The notes beneath the pieces are model-generated. The model was given only the letters and a program-made list of their open reading frames with translations, was not told where the DNA came from and ran no database searches. The position numbers were made by a program, and so were the translations under genes. 48,289 nt of DNA, from the NCBI GenBank assembly GCA_021295755.1, contig JAGWBT010000033.1, forward strand, positions 5,178-53,466, given 5' to 3'. The DNA comes from Candidatus Poribacteria bacterium (GTDB lineage Bacteria > Poribacteria > WGA-4E > PCPOR2b). Positions 33,591 to 42,128 of the stretch are shown one piece after another (position 1 is the first letter of the stretch; the number at the start of each line of letters is the position of its first letter).

Positions 33591-34967
33591 ATGCAGATCA
33601 ACGACTCAATCACCGTCGAACAACTCAAACCGAAACTTGAGCATCTGTTTGAACTTTCGGGAAAGAAGATTCTGGCAATCGAAGATACATGGCCCCCTGA
33701 AAAAGGAACGCCGGTGTTCACTGTTGCCGGTCAGTATACCACGCGAGGGTGGACGGAGTGGACGCAGGGATTCCAATTCGGTTCCGCACTTTTGCAATTC
33801 GATGCAACAGATGACGAGCAGTTCCTCGAAATCGGGCGGAAGAATACGGTCGAAAAGATGGCACCCCATCTGACGCATATCGGCGTACACGACCACGGGT
33901 TCAACAACGTCTCGACCTATGGTAATTTAAGGCGTATGATCCTTGAGGGACGTATCCCGCATAACGATTGGGAACTCCATTTCTACGAGCTTGCGTTGAA
34001 AGCGTCGGCAGCGGTGCAGGCGAGTCGCTGGTCAAAGACAAAGGATGGGAAAGGCTATATCCCCTCTTTCAATGGTCCCCATTCACTTTTTGCGGACACT
34101 ATCCGCTCGTTGCGAGCGTTGGCGTTGGGACATAGCTTAGGGCATGTACTGATGGGCGAGAACGACCAACCAATCCCTTTGCTAGAACGACTGTTGCACC
34201 ACTCCGAGACAACCGCAACCTATAACGTCTACTACGGCGACGGCCGCGATGCGTTTGACATACGTGGGCGTGTCGCGCACGAATCGATCTTTAACATGAA
34301 CGACGGCAATTACCGCTGTGCAAGTAGCCAGCAGGGATATTCACCATTTACAACATGGACGCGAGGACTCGCTTGGATTATCACCGGCTATGCCGAGCAA
34401 CTGGAGTTCTTTGAGACGCTGGCAGACGATGATCTTACCCCCTATGGTGGGAAGGCAAGGGCAATCGATCATATACTGAAAGCCGCCAGAGCAACCTCCG
34501 ATTTTTATATTGAGAACACAGCCTTAGACGGCATCCCATATTGGGACACCGGGGCACCACGGCTAGCTCAACTTGGATTCTATCTCGAACAACCTGCAGA
34601 CCCGTTCAACGATGTTGAACCTGTGGATAGCTCCGCAGCCGCCATCACCGCGCAGGGGTTGATTCGACTAGGAAATTACCTCAAGAAACAGGGAGAACAG
34701 GCAGCAGGAAAACGCTACTATCAGGCGGGATTAACGGTTGCTGCTACGCTCTTTGCCGAACCGTATCTTTCGGAATCTGACGAGCATCAGGGCTTAATCC
34801 TGCATTCAATCTACCATCGTCCAAACGGTTGGGATCATATTCCTGAAGGTAGCGCGATTCCCTGTGGCGAATCGTCGATGTGGGGCGACTATCACGCACG
34901 AGAACTTGGATTGCTTCTGCTACGGGAATTGGAGAATCAACCTTATCCGACTTTTTGGGGGAAATAG
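33591..34967 (+). CDS. GH88-like unsaturated glucuronyl hydrolase family protein
   Basis: 458 residues from the ATG at 33591. The frame extends upstream within rlmB, but the domain begins here. The (alpha/alpha)6-barrel markers of GH88 are present: NMNDGNYRC, the GYSPFTTWTRGLAWIITGYA helix, DGIPYWDTGAPR, DSSAAAITAQGLIRLGNYL and the closing WGDYHARELGLLLLREL. GH88 enzymes hydrate unsaturated uronic acids left by polysaccharide lyases. No signal peptide is seen, so it probably acts in the cytoplasm on imported oligosaccharides. No lyase or transporter is nearby. Confidence 0.75.
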   Translation: MQINDSITVEQLKPKLEHLFELSGKKILAIEDTWPPEKGTPVFTVAGQYTTRGWTEWTQGFQFGSALLQFDATDDEQFLEIGRKNTVEKMAPHLTHIGVHDHGFNNVSTYGNLRRMILEGRIPHNDWELHFYELALKASAAVQASRWSKTKDGKGYIPSFNGPHSLFADTIRSLRALALGHSLGHVLMGENDQPIPLLERLLHHSETTATYNVYYGDGRDAFDIRGRVAHESIFNMNDGNYRCASSQQGYSPFTTWTRGLAWIITGYAEQLEFFETLADDDLTPYGGKARAIDHILKAARATSDFYIENTALDGIPYWDTGAPRLAQLGFYLEQPADPFNDVEPVDSSAAAITAQGLIRLGNYLKKQGEQAAGKRYYQAGLTVAATLFAEPYLSESDEHQGLILHSIYHRPNGWDHIPEGSAIPCGESSMWGDYHARELGLLLLRELENQPYPTFWGK

Positions 34968-35024
34968 TAGGGGACACAGATCTTCATACCACTTGGGATG
35001 AGCAGATATAAACCGAAGACTTTC

Positions 35025-35048
35025 GTAGGGTTCAACGATCGTTGAACC
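35025..35048. repeat. GTAG-preceded perfect 20-bp palindrome (REP-like)
   Basis: GTAG (35025-35028) precedes the perfect palindrome GGTTCAACGATCGTTGAACC (35029-35048). It has the same architecture as the hairpins at 137-158, 11485-11508, 23882-23903 and 44239-44260, with a different stem. A transcription-factor operator is a possible alternative, as it lies 78 bp before a dioxygenase gene. Confidence 0.5.
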
Positions 35049-35125
35049 GCGCAAGAATAACAATCTTCAGGAAATCTTGATCTTGCGTCAGAACAAACAT
35101 CACAAAAAAATAGGGGAATCTATCA

Positions 35126-35866
35126 ATGCAATTAACAGACAAACAGGTGCAGCAATTTCATGAAGAAGGCTATTTGATTTTTGAAAGTTTAATCCACGGT
35201 GAAAAACTCAAGGCTTATCAGGATCTCTTCGATGATCTAGTTGAGCGCAGCCTCGCCCTCCCAGTTGACGGTCCACACTGGACCTTTGAATTCGGCGAAG
35301 ATCACAAGCCGATTCCAGGATTCTTACACAAAATTCAGGGTGTATGCGTCGTTGAGCCGAAGGTCCTAGATCTCGCCCAAGAAACGGCAATCCTTGACCG
35401 AGTCCAAACACTCGTCGGTCCCGACATCGACGTATTCGGCACCAAATTCTTTCCCAAACTGCCGAATGGCGGCACCTCGGTGCACTGGCATCAGGATAAC
35501 TACTACTTCGGCACAAACACAGACCGAATTGTTAGTTGCGGTATTTACCTTCAGGACGCTGACCGTGAGAATGGTTGTTTGAGAGTGGTTCCGAAAAGCC
35601 ACCTGTCCCAAGAGATTGTGGAGCATCACCGAAGGCAGGGGGCACACGGAAGTTGGACCGAAGTAGATGAATCGAAAGCCCTCGATGTAGAGGTGCCCGG
35701 TGGCACGGTGGTCTTCTTCTCATCGAATCTTCTCCACGGAACCTACGAGAATCGCAGTAACCGCCCTCGCTACAGCACCGCTTGGCACTATATCCCCGCT
35801 GATCTGCCTCTAGACCGGTTCCCACGCGGCGGTTACGAAGATCGGCACATTGTTCGCGGAAATTAA
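35126..35866 (+). CDS. Phytanoyl-CoA dioxygenase (PhyH) family protein
   Basis: 246 residues. PhyH-type enzymes are Fe(II)/2-oxoglutarate oxygenases. The metal triad is H122 and D124 in WHQDNYYFG with a distal His in FFSSNLLHGTYENRS, followed by the 2-oxoglutarate-binding Arg (NRSNRPRYS). GCLRVVPKSHLSQ is the family's conserved turn. The substrate is unknown; bacterial PhyH proteins hydroxylate many small molecules. AGGGGAA precedes the start. It ends 6 bp before a MITE-like element. Confidence 0.92.
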   Translation: MQLTDKQVQQFHEEGYLIFESLIHGEKLKAYQDLFDDLVERSLALPVDGPHWTFEFGEDHKPIPGFLHKIQGVCVVEPKVLDLAQETAILDRVQTLVGPDIDVFGTKFFPKLPNGGTSVHWHQDNYYFGTNTDRIVSCGIYLQDADRENGCLRVVPKSHLSQEIVEHHRRQGAHGSWTEVDESKALDVEVPGGTVVFFSSNLLHGTYENRSNRPRYSTAWHYIPADLPLDRFPRGGYEDRHIVRGN

Positions 35867-35871
35867 CATAC

Positions 35872-36074
35872 TATGGTGAATTAGAAAAATAAGTAGACAT
35901 TAAAAGTAGATAGTTTTTTGTAACACGATCTGTTAGATTGTGATCCCAAGCCGCAAACGCTACCTATGGCAAATTGCCCTTTACATCGGAGGCGTGCAGC
36001 GTATACCGTAACCCTGCCAACAGGTTTCTGACGTGCTCATTCACAGTGTCTAAGTGATTCTAAAATCTACCATA
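35872..36074. mobile_element. MITE-like element, TA-flanked, copy 3 (203 bp)
   Basis: The left end is TATGGTGAATTAG followed by AAAAATAAGTAGACAT. The right end, read inward on the other strand, is TATGGTAGATTTTAGAATCA, then CTTAGACAC. The right end is nearly identical to the left end of the copy at 2209-2377 over about 29 bases. No ORF lies inside. It fills the gap between the two dioxygenase genes, and its end is 12 bp from the next start codon. Confidence 0.7.
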
Positions 36075-36086
36075 AAAGAGGGGGAT

Positions 36087-36878
36087 ATGCTCAGTCACTC
36101 TGAAATAGAATCATTCCTTCAAGACGGCTATGTTATCCGCAGAGACGTATTATCTCAAACGGATATCGAAACATATCGCGCCGCTGTCGATTCCATCCTG
36201 CACAAATGCCGCGTCGAAAAGGCACATCAATACTTGCGCTACGTCAACGGCGAACAAGATGACATCTGGGGCGTAAACCACATCTTTCATCCAAGCATCA
36301 GAGAAGCAGCCCTCGTCGAATCGCTTGCACATCCCCAGATTTTGGACGTAATCGAAAGCCTAATTGGGACGCGGTTGCGCTATCATCTGTGCACACTGTT
36401 GGTCAGTCCGGAACGCAAGCCATATCATATCAACTGGCATCGGGATTCAACAAGAGATGGCGAGGTGCCTCGCGAACAACTGATAGCAAAACTCAAGGGC
36501 GGCGTCCAACTGAATGGCGCGTTATACGATGATGAAACCCTCACCATCGTCCCGGGCAGCCACCGACGGGAATTCACCGACACCGAACGACATATCCTAC
36601 GGAATTCGCCCAAAACTGACATGCCCAACCAAATGGCTGTCCAACTAAAGGCGGGTGATATTGTTTTCTACAACTCCAGCCTGATCCACAAAGGATATAA
36701 CCGGTCAGGGGCAATCCGCCAGACACTACATTACGCACTTGTGGCTGCACCGCCCGAAGGCGAACCGCCCAACCCGGATAGCCCTACGAGTCAGGAGTGG
36801 TTAAACGATCCAGCGTTCCTTGAAAGTCTCAACCCGCGAATCAAACCGCTTTTTGATAACTGGTTAAAATACGGATAA
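36087..36878 (+). CDS. Phytanoyl-CoA dioxygenase (PhyH) family protein
   Basis: 263 residues from the ATG at 36087, with GAGGGGG upstream; the longer frame begins inside the MITE-like element. Iron ligands are H118 and D120 in NWHRDSTRDG and a distal His in NSSLIHKGYNRSGAIRQTL, with Arg for 2-oxoglutarate. TIVPGSHRREFTDTE is the conserved turn. It is only distantly similar to the gene before it, so this is not a simple recent duplication. It is followed 14 bp later by an acetamidase gene, a likely operon partner. Confidence 0.92.
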   Translation: MLSHSEIESFLQDGYVIRRDVLSQTDIETYRAAVDSILHKCRVEKAHQYLRYVNGEQDDIWGVNHIFHPSIREAALVESLAHPQILDVIESLIGTRLRYHLCTLLVSPERKPYHINWHRDSTRDGEVPREQLIAKLKGGVQLNGALYDDETLTIVPGSHRREFTDTERHILRNSPKTDMPNQMAVQLKAGDIVFYNSSLIHKGYNRSGAIRQTLHYALVAAPPEGEPPNPDSPTSQEWLNDPAFLESLNPRIKPLFDNWLKYG

Positions 36879-36892
36879 CAGAGGAGGGGTTT

Positions 36893-37828
36893 ATGGCAAC
36901 ACATAATTTTGAACCAACTGTTTACCACGTTGCAATCGGGGCACACGAACCGGTGCTCCATATCGACAGCGGCGATACTGTCATCACAACAACCGTTGAC
37001 GCCGGTGGCGTTGATGCCGCCGGAGAGACGGTCACTGAAGGTGGTAATCCGCAGACGGGACCGTTTTATATTAATGGTGCAGCACCGGGGGATACGCTTG
37101 CTGTCCACTTTGATCGCTTAGTTCCCAATCGGAAGATGGGTAGAACCTCAACGGTAATTGCCCCGCACGTTCTAGACGCACAGTATGTAGCGTCCGATCT
37201 GCCGGAGAATGGTCGCGGAGACTGGGAGATCGATCTGGACAAATGGACAGCGACCCTCGTCTCACCGGAAACAAGCCTCGGTAGGCTTACGTTGCCGTTA
37301 GAGCCGATGGCGGGATGTTTTGGTGTTGCCCCACCGCGCAAACAGGCAATCTCCACAGCGACCTCTTCAACACACGGTGGGAACATGGACTACCGCGGTT
37401 TTTGTGAAGGTGTTACCGTCTATCTTCCTGTCTTTGTGGATGGTGCGCTGTTTCACATCGGGGATGGACATGCTGTACAAGGTGACGGTGAGATTGTCGG
37501 AACCGGGATTGAGATCTCGTTTGACGTGCAGTTTACAGTCAACGTAATTAAAGGCAAAGAGATCGGTTGGCCCCGCGCGGAAAACGACGACTACATCCTA
37601 ACGGCTGGAAATGCACGCCCCTTGGATCAGTGTGTGCAGCACGCCACGACGGAAATGGTTCGTTGGCTTAACGAACTCGGCTTGGAGGGCAACGCACCCC
37701 ATATCCTACTCGGTCAGTGTGTGGAGTACGATATGGGCAACGTCTATGACCCAGCGTATACGATGGTCTGCAAGGTGAAAAAGAGCATCTTGCGGGATAT
37801 TGGTTTAACCCTGAACCCGCTGATCTGA
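36893..37828 (+). CDS. Acetamidase/formamidase family protein
   Basis: 311 residues, full length for the FmdA/AmdA family, which hydrolyses short amides to ammonia and acid. Markers are the GGNPQTGPFYINGAAPGDTL segment, MAGCFGVAPP, the GGNMDYRG motif and ADGALFHIGDGHAVQGDGE-like segment (here with VDGALFHIGDGHA). GAGGAGGGG lies just before the start. Positioned behind a dioxygenase gene, it may act on the amide left after oxidation of a nitrogen compound; that link is inference. Confidence 0.93.
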   Translation: MATHNFEPTVYHVAIGAHEPVLHIDSGDTVITTTVDAGGVDAAGETVTEGGNPQTGPFYINGAAPGDTLAVHFDRLVPNRKMGRTSTVIAPHVLDAQYVASDLPENGRGDWEIDLDKWTATLVSPETSLGRLTLPLEPMAGCFGVAPPRKQAISTATSSTHGGNMDYRGFCEGVTVYLPVFVDGALFHIGDGHAVQGDGEIVGTGIEISFDVQFTVNVIKGKEIGWPRAENDDYILTAGNARPLDQCVQHATTEMVRWLNELGLEGNAPHILLGQCVEYDMGNVYDPAYTMVCKVKKSILRDIGLTLNPLI

Positions 37829-37862
37829 AGATAGAAGCTGTGAAACGGAGTTGCAATTGCTT

Positions 37863-38049
37863 TCACGGTACGGGAATACCCAGTTGCCGACAGATTCGTC
37901 TTGCTGTGTAATCAGGAATCTCCCTATGACGAGGCACCGAGGTCCGACGATTCATAGTCGGGTTTTCCCCAAATCGAATGGTCACCACCCTCACGCACAA
38001 ACTGGCATCCATGCCAACGCAGATGTTTGAGAAGGTCTCTTCGTTTCAT
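37863..38049 (-). pseudogene. hicA: Frameshifted HicA toxin gene
   Basis: The first half reads MKRRDLLKHLRWHGCQFVRE, then GGDHSIW, typical HicA mRNA interferase with its His. After SIW the frame is lost by one extra base in GGGGAAAA (about 37966-37973). In the next frame the family's C-terminus continues, ENPTMNRRTSVPRHREIPDY, to a TGA at 37863-37865. The span is 187 bases, exactly one more than 62 codons. It overlaps hicB by 4 bp. Without correction a 41-residue product results, probably inactive. A sequencing error or programmed shift is the alternative. Confidence 0.8.
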
Positions 38050-38330
38050 GGAACAGCGTCCTGCGGAACCAAGGTCACACGAGATGTAGACTGAAGCAAG
38101 AGGTAAATTGGTTCTTCTAAATCCGCCTCCGGATCTGTACAAGTTGGATCAGGTTGTGGAAGGGACTCGCCATGTAATAAGTTTGTCTCTGCCATATCAA
38201 CCAAGGCACTTGCTAACAGTCGTCGTGCTTCTTCTATATCTTTACCACAAGTGATGACACCCGGAAAATCAAGCACTTCCGCATGAACACCTTCATCTAG
38301 TAACTTGTACATCGCTTTGTAAGTCAACAT
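38046..38330 (-). CDS. hicB: HicB-family antitoxin
   Basis: 94 residues. It has the partially degraded RNase H-like fold of HicB: MLTYKAMYKLLDEGVHAEVL, then DFPGVITCGKDIEEARRLLA and SALVDMAE, followed by a Pro- and Asp-rich middle. There is no clear DNA-binding C-terminal domain. It would neutralise HicA by binding it and probably represses its own promoter. The order hicB then hicA, with a 4-bp overlap, is the common inverted arrangement. Confidence 0.85.
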   Translation of the reverse strand: MLTYKAMYKLLDEGVHAEVLDFPGVITCGKDIEEARRLLASALVDMAETNLLHGESLPQPDPTCTDPEADLEEPIYLLLQSTSRVTLVPQDAVP

Positions 38331-38377
38331 AATCTATCTCTATTCATTAAATGGGATTGTTGAATTATTAGTCGAAT

Positions 38378-39010
38378 CTAGAATAGCGTCAGCTTGGGGG
38401 ACTCAGGGGCTTCTGATAGTTTACGCTTCGCCTCAGCAATATCATCAATCAGAACTTGTCGGGCACGCGTATACGTTTCACCTTCTTGCCTCAATACGAA
38501 TGCAGGATTATAGGTCGCCAATACAAATGGGGCATAAAGTGTATCTGTGAACCATTGACCTCGTTCCTCGGTCATGCGAAAACCTTTGTGGATGAGGGTA
38601 TTGGCGGCAGGGCTTCCCATACATAAAATAACCGACGGGCTAATCAACGTCAGTTCCCCGTCGAGCCATTTTGAGCACGCCTTAATCTCCCCGGCTTTCG
38701 GCGGACGGTTTCTTGTGGTGCCTCCCTCTCGGACAGCAGCGCGACATCTGAGGACATTCGTTATCCAGATTTCATCACGGTCTAAGTCGTTCGCATGAAG
38801 CACCTCGTCGAGCAGAACTCCTGACGGGCCCGAAAATGGAACTAGCGTGTGTTCATCCGTCGCCGATGGACCTTCAGCGACAATAACAAGTTTGGAGGTA
38901 GGATCGCCGTTACCGAAGACAACGTTCAACCGGGTTTCCGCCAATCCGCAATCGGTGCAGACGACCGCTTGTGCTTTCAGCGCTTCCATTTTTTCAAAAA
39001 CTTCGGTCAT
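38378..39010 (-). CDS. Family 4 uracil-DNA glycosylase
   Basis: 210 residues. It removes uracil from DNA in base-excision repair and carries a 4Fe-4S cluster. Candidate cluster cysteines are C18 and C21 (CTDCGLAETR), C89 and C112. The active-site region reads VAEGPSATDEHTLVPFSGPSG, a variant of the family's EAPG/ED motif, with YNPAFVLRQ replacing the usual HPS-type motif. The ATG at 39010 has GGAGGG six bases before; an ATG at 39016 lies too close to it. Confidence 0.85.
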   Translation of the reverse strand: MTEVFEKMEALKAQAVVCTDCGLAETRLNVVFGNGDPTSKLVIVAEGPSATDEHTLVPFSGPSGVLLDEVLHANDLDRDEIWITNVLRCRAAVREGGTTRNRPPKAGEIKACSKWLDGELTLISPSVILCMGSPAANTLIHKGFRMTEERGQWFTDTLYAPFVLATYNPAFVLRQEGETYTRARQVLIDDIAEAKRKLSEAPESPKLTLF

Positions 39011-39165
39011 TTCCATCCCTCCTCAAACAGATGTAGGACGCATGATAACACAGGGAATCAAAAGTTGTCAATTTCTATACCCGGAGGCACTTGTGTAAGG
39101 AGGTTGCCAGTCTGGCTGCCCCTGTGGGAAAATAACTCAAACCACCAATCCGGCGAAACTTCCTA

Positions 39166-39194
39166 TTGACAAAAACACTCCAGATGTGTATCCT
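39166..39194 (+). promoter_or_regulatory. Sigma-70-type promoter for the first amidohydrolase
   Basis: TTGACA (39166-39171), a 17-bp spacer and TATCCT (39189-39194) lie 34 bp upstream of the GTG at 39229. Confidence 0.65.
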
Positions 39195-39228
39195 ATAAAG
39201 GACGCTACAACTGTTTAAGGAGAAAACT

Positions 39229-40311
39229 GTGGAGACGTGGGATACAAAACCGAGTTTTATTCGGTCAGATCTTCCATTGATTGACTGTGACATTCATAAT
39301 CGTGTACCATCGTTGGGAACCCTTTACCCATACCTACCGGACTTTTGGGTTGAGTACTGCAGCACCTCCGGATTTGGAGGACCTGAAATGGGGGACTACC
39401 CAGGGGGCGCACCGACATCAGCACTTCCAGATACGAAGCCTGAAGATGGACCGCCGGGATCAGACTTAGAGTTGCTGCGAGAGCAGACGCTCGACTTCTG
39501 GGAAGCGGACTACGGCATCCTGAACTGCGCGTATTGGGTGCAAACCGTTCATAATGAATATCTGGCAGCGGCACTCGCTACCGCGGCCAACGACTGGCAG
39601 GTCGAACATTGGCTTGACCCGGAGCCGCGTTTGCGCGCCTCGTTGGTTGTTTCGAGTCAGAATCCACTAACAGCAGTGCAAGAGATTGAACGCATGGGCG
39701 ATCATCCCGGATTTGTGCAGGTACTGTTGCCGGTGCGCTCACTGATGCCTTATGGTAAGCGACACTATGATCCAATTTTCGAGGCTGCTGTCCGCCATAA
39801 CCTTGTCGTTGGTATCCATTACGGTGGGGCGGCGGGCATCCCTCCAAGTCCGAGTGGTTGGTTTTCGACCTACTTGGAGGAATACGCTGGCGCGGGCCAG
39901 ATTTTCCAAGCCCAAGTCATCAGTTTGGTCACGGAAGGCACGTTCGATCGATTTCCAGATCTGCGAGTGACCTTAATCGAAGGCGGCTTTACGTGGCTAC
40001 CGTCGGTCATGTGGCGGATTGATAAGGAATGGAGAGGACTGCGCCACATTACACCGTGGATTAAACGACTGCCGTCGGACTATATGCGAGAACACCTCCG
40101 TTTTACGCTTCAACCAATGGACGCACCGCCGGATCCCAAGCAGTTTCTTCGGATGATTGGTCAGCTTGATTCGGACGATATGCTCATGTTTTCAACCGAC
40201 TACCCACACTGGCAATTTGATTCCCCGGAGGAGGCTTTGCCGATGGGATTGCCGGAATCACTGATGAAGAAGATTCTAGCGGAAAATGCACGAGAGTTTT
40301 ATCAACTGTAA
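39229..40311 (+). CDS. Amidohydrolase 2 family metal-dependent hydrolase
   Basis: 360 residues from a GTG with AAGGAGAA seven bases before. It is the PF04909-type TIM barrel (ACMSD-like decarboxylases and hydrolases): an N-terminal LPLIDCDIHNRVP motif, the VVGIHYGGAAG histidine, VTLIEGGFTWLPSVMWRID, and FSTDYPHWQFDSPEEALP. The following gene is a paralogue with the same motifs. Such enzymes hydrolyse or decarboxylate ring-derived carboxylates. A Rieske protein gene follows the pair, which hints at an oxidative aromatic or amide pathway. Confidence 0.88.
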   Translation: METWDTKPSFIRSDLPLIDCDIHNRVPSLGTLYPYLPDFWVEYCSTSGFGGPEMGDYPGGAPTSALPDTKPEDGPPGSDLELLREQTLDFWEADYGILNCAYWVQTVHNEYLAAALATAANDWQVEHWLDPEPRLRASLVVSSQNPLTAVQEIERMGDHPGFVQVLLPVRSLMPYGKRHYDPIFEAAVRHNLVVGIHYGGAAGIPPSPSGWFSTYLEEYAGAGQIFQAQVISLVTEGTFDRFPDLRVTLIEGGFTWLPSVMWRIDKEWRGLRHITPWIKRLPSDYMREHLRFTLQPMDAPPDPKQFLRMIGQLDSDDMLMFSTDYPHWQFDSPEEALPMGLPESLMKKILAENAREFYQL

Positions 40312-40444
40312 AATGTATCAGGATTACCTTGTAAATCCTGTTCCAGCCCATTTGGGGTGAGCGCATCTAAACTTGTTTAGCTAGCGAACCCCCAACTTGA
40401 TCCTGAAAATCCAGAAATTCACGTTCAATAAGGAGGAAACGTAG

Positions 40445-41506
40445 ATGAAAAGCACACGGGAAAAAGTTCCTGTCATTGACACCGATATTCACAACAACCT
40501 CGCATCGCCGGAATCGCTGCATCCATACCTCTCTGAACGCTGGCGCAAGCATCAGGGGATGATAGGTGGACGCGGTCACGCAGGGTCCAACTATCCGCGC
40601 GGGATGCCCCATGCAGCTCGGCACGACGCTTGGCCCCCATCCGGGCTTTCACCGGGCGCAGATCTTGCTTTTATGCAGGAGCAATTGCTCGACGCCTGGG
40701 ACTTTGAATACGGGGTTCTGAATCCATTGATGGGCGGCAGCGGACTCAATCTGGAGTACGTCGCAGCGATCGCACGGGCGATTAACGATTGGCAGGTCGA
40801 AGAGTGGACTACACCCGAACCACGCCTGAAGGCATCAATTGTCGTTCCCTATGAAGATGGAGAATTGGCAGCGGAGGAAATCCATCGGCGCGGTGAAGAT
40901 CCGAACTTTGTCCAAGTGCTATTGATTGCGCGCACGGACGAACCGTTGGGACGGCGGAAGTATTGGAAGATATATGAAGCCGCAACGCAGTATGATCTCC
41001 CGATCGGCATCCACTTCGGTGGTGTCGGCGCGGGTCCAATCACCGGCGCAGGTGCGCCCTCCTACTACATTGAGGACCACGGCGGTATGCCACAGGCGTT
41101 CCAGACACAGGTGATTAGCCTTGTTTGTGAAGGTGTTTTTGAACGGTTTCCCACACTCAAGTTTGTCTTGATTGAAGGGGGCTTTGCTTGGTTCCCGCCG
41201 TTGATGTGGCGGCTCGATCAGAATTGGAAGAAACTGAAAGAGGAAGTTCCCGATCTGAAAAAGTTGCCGTCAGAGTATATGAAGGAGCATTTCTGGCTCA
41301 GTTCGCAGCCGGTGGAAGAACCTCCCAAACGGGAGTATTTCGACCTGTTGCTTGAGCAGCTCAACGCACGCGAAAAATTGATGTTCGCAACCGATTATCC
41401 GCATTGGGACTTCGATGCGCCCGATCGTGCCTTCCCGACGAGTCTTGCGCCGGACGTAAGGCGGCGGATCATGGCGGATAATGCACGCGAGTTGTATAAA
41501 TTGTAG
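40445..41506 (+). CDS. Amidohydrolase 2 family metal-dependent hydrolase (paralogue)
   Basis: 353 residues, clearly related to the gene before it along its whole length: VPVIDTDIHNNLASPESLHP, PIGIHFGGVGAGP, FVLIEGGFAWFPPLMWRLDQ and FATDYPHWDFDAPDRAFP. AAGGAGGAAACG lies just before the ATG. The two probably arose by tandem duplication and may form a hetero-oligomer or act on related substrates. A terminator-like hairpin follows at 41530-41578. Confidence 0.88.
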   Translation: MKSTREKVPVIDTDIHNNLASPESLHPYLSERWRKHQGMIGGRGHAGSNYPRGMPHAARHDAWPPSGLSPGADLAFMQEQLLDAWDFEYGVLNPLMGGSGLNLEYVAAIARAINDWQVEEWTTPEPRLKASIVVPYEDGELAAEEIHRRGEDPNFVQVLLIARTDEPLGRRKYWKIYEAATQYDLPIGIHFGGVGAGPITGAGAPSYYIEDHGGMPQAFQTQVISLVCEGVFERFPTLKFVLIEGGFAWFPPLMWRLDQNWKKLKEEVPDLKKLPSEYMKEHFWLSSQPVEEPPKREYFDLLLEQLNAREKLMFATDYPHWDFDAPDRAFPTSLAPDVRRRIMADNARELYKL

Positions 41507-41529
41507 AAGTCTACAAATCAACAAATCGT

Positions 41530-41578
41530 TCAGGGGTTCGGTTCATGGGGGTTTCATTCATGATGCCTGAACCCCTGA
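41530..41578 (+). terminator. Terminator-like hairpin after the amidohydrolase pair
   Basis: TCAGGGGTTC (41530-41539) is inverted exactly as GAACCCCTGA (41569-41578), followed by TCTTTATT. The loop is 29 bases and the T tract weak, so termination may be partial. Confidence 0.45.
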
Positions 41579-41616
41579 TCTTTATTACTACATTTCATAC
41601 AATACAATAGAATCCT

Positions 41617-42048
41617 ATGGCAAAACATGTAGTTGCAACCGTAGACGAAATTCCGCCGGGTGAACGCAAAATCGTCGAACTTGAAGGACGATCACTCGGC
41701 GTTTTTAATATTAATGGCGAGTTTTATGCCGTGCGGAATATCTGTCCCCATCAGGGCGCACCCCTATGCGAGGGACGTCTGACAGGGCTTCTTCAGTCCG
41801 ATGTACCCGGTGAATACACATACACCCGCAAAGGCGAAATTTTGCGATGCGTCTGGCACGGTTGGGAGTTTGATATCAAAACGGGACAGTCGTGGTGGAA
41901 CCCAGCGCAGAAGCGTGTCAGAAAGTACCCGGTGGAGGTAGAGGACGGGGCGACGGTGGCGTCAGGGCTGCAAAAGGGACCGTACACCGCCGAGACCTAT
42001 TCCGTAACCGTCGATCAGCAGTATGTGGTCATTGACATACCCGAATAA
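41617..42048 (+). CDS. Rieske 2Fe-2S domain ferredoxin-like protein
   Basis: 143 residues. The cluster ligands are C43 and H45 (CPHQGAPLC) and C78 and H81 (CVWHGWEFD). The segment between them has an extra 18-residue insertion (TGLLQSDVPGEYTYTRKGE). The size and lack of a catalytic domain fit a ferredoxin subunit that feeds electrons to an oxygenase, or a small stand-alone Rieske protein. No oxygenase is adjacent; the two amidohydrolases upstream are the only likely partners. Confidence 0.92.
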   Translation: MAKHVVATVDEIPPGERKIVELEGRSLGVFNINGEFYAVRNICPHQGAPLCEGRLTGLLQSDVPGEYTYTRKGEILRCVWHGWEFDIKTGQSWWNPAQKRVRKYPVEVEDGATVASGLQKGPYTAETYSVTVDQQYVVIDIPE

Positions 42049-42128
42049 CGGACGTGAATCCAACCTTTCCCGCTGTAAAATATCAGTGACTCCCCGAAGC
42101 AAATCTGTTATACACCCTTTAGAACACG

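Noticed and set aside
40319-40340. Hairpin CAGGATT-loop-AATCCTG after the first amidohydrolase as terminator
   Set aside because: Only 7 bp and no T tract; too weak to call.
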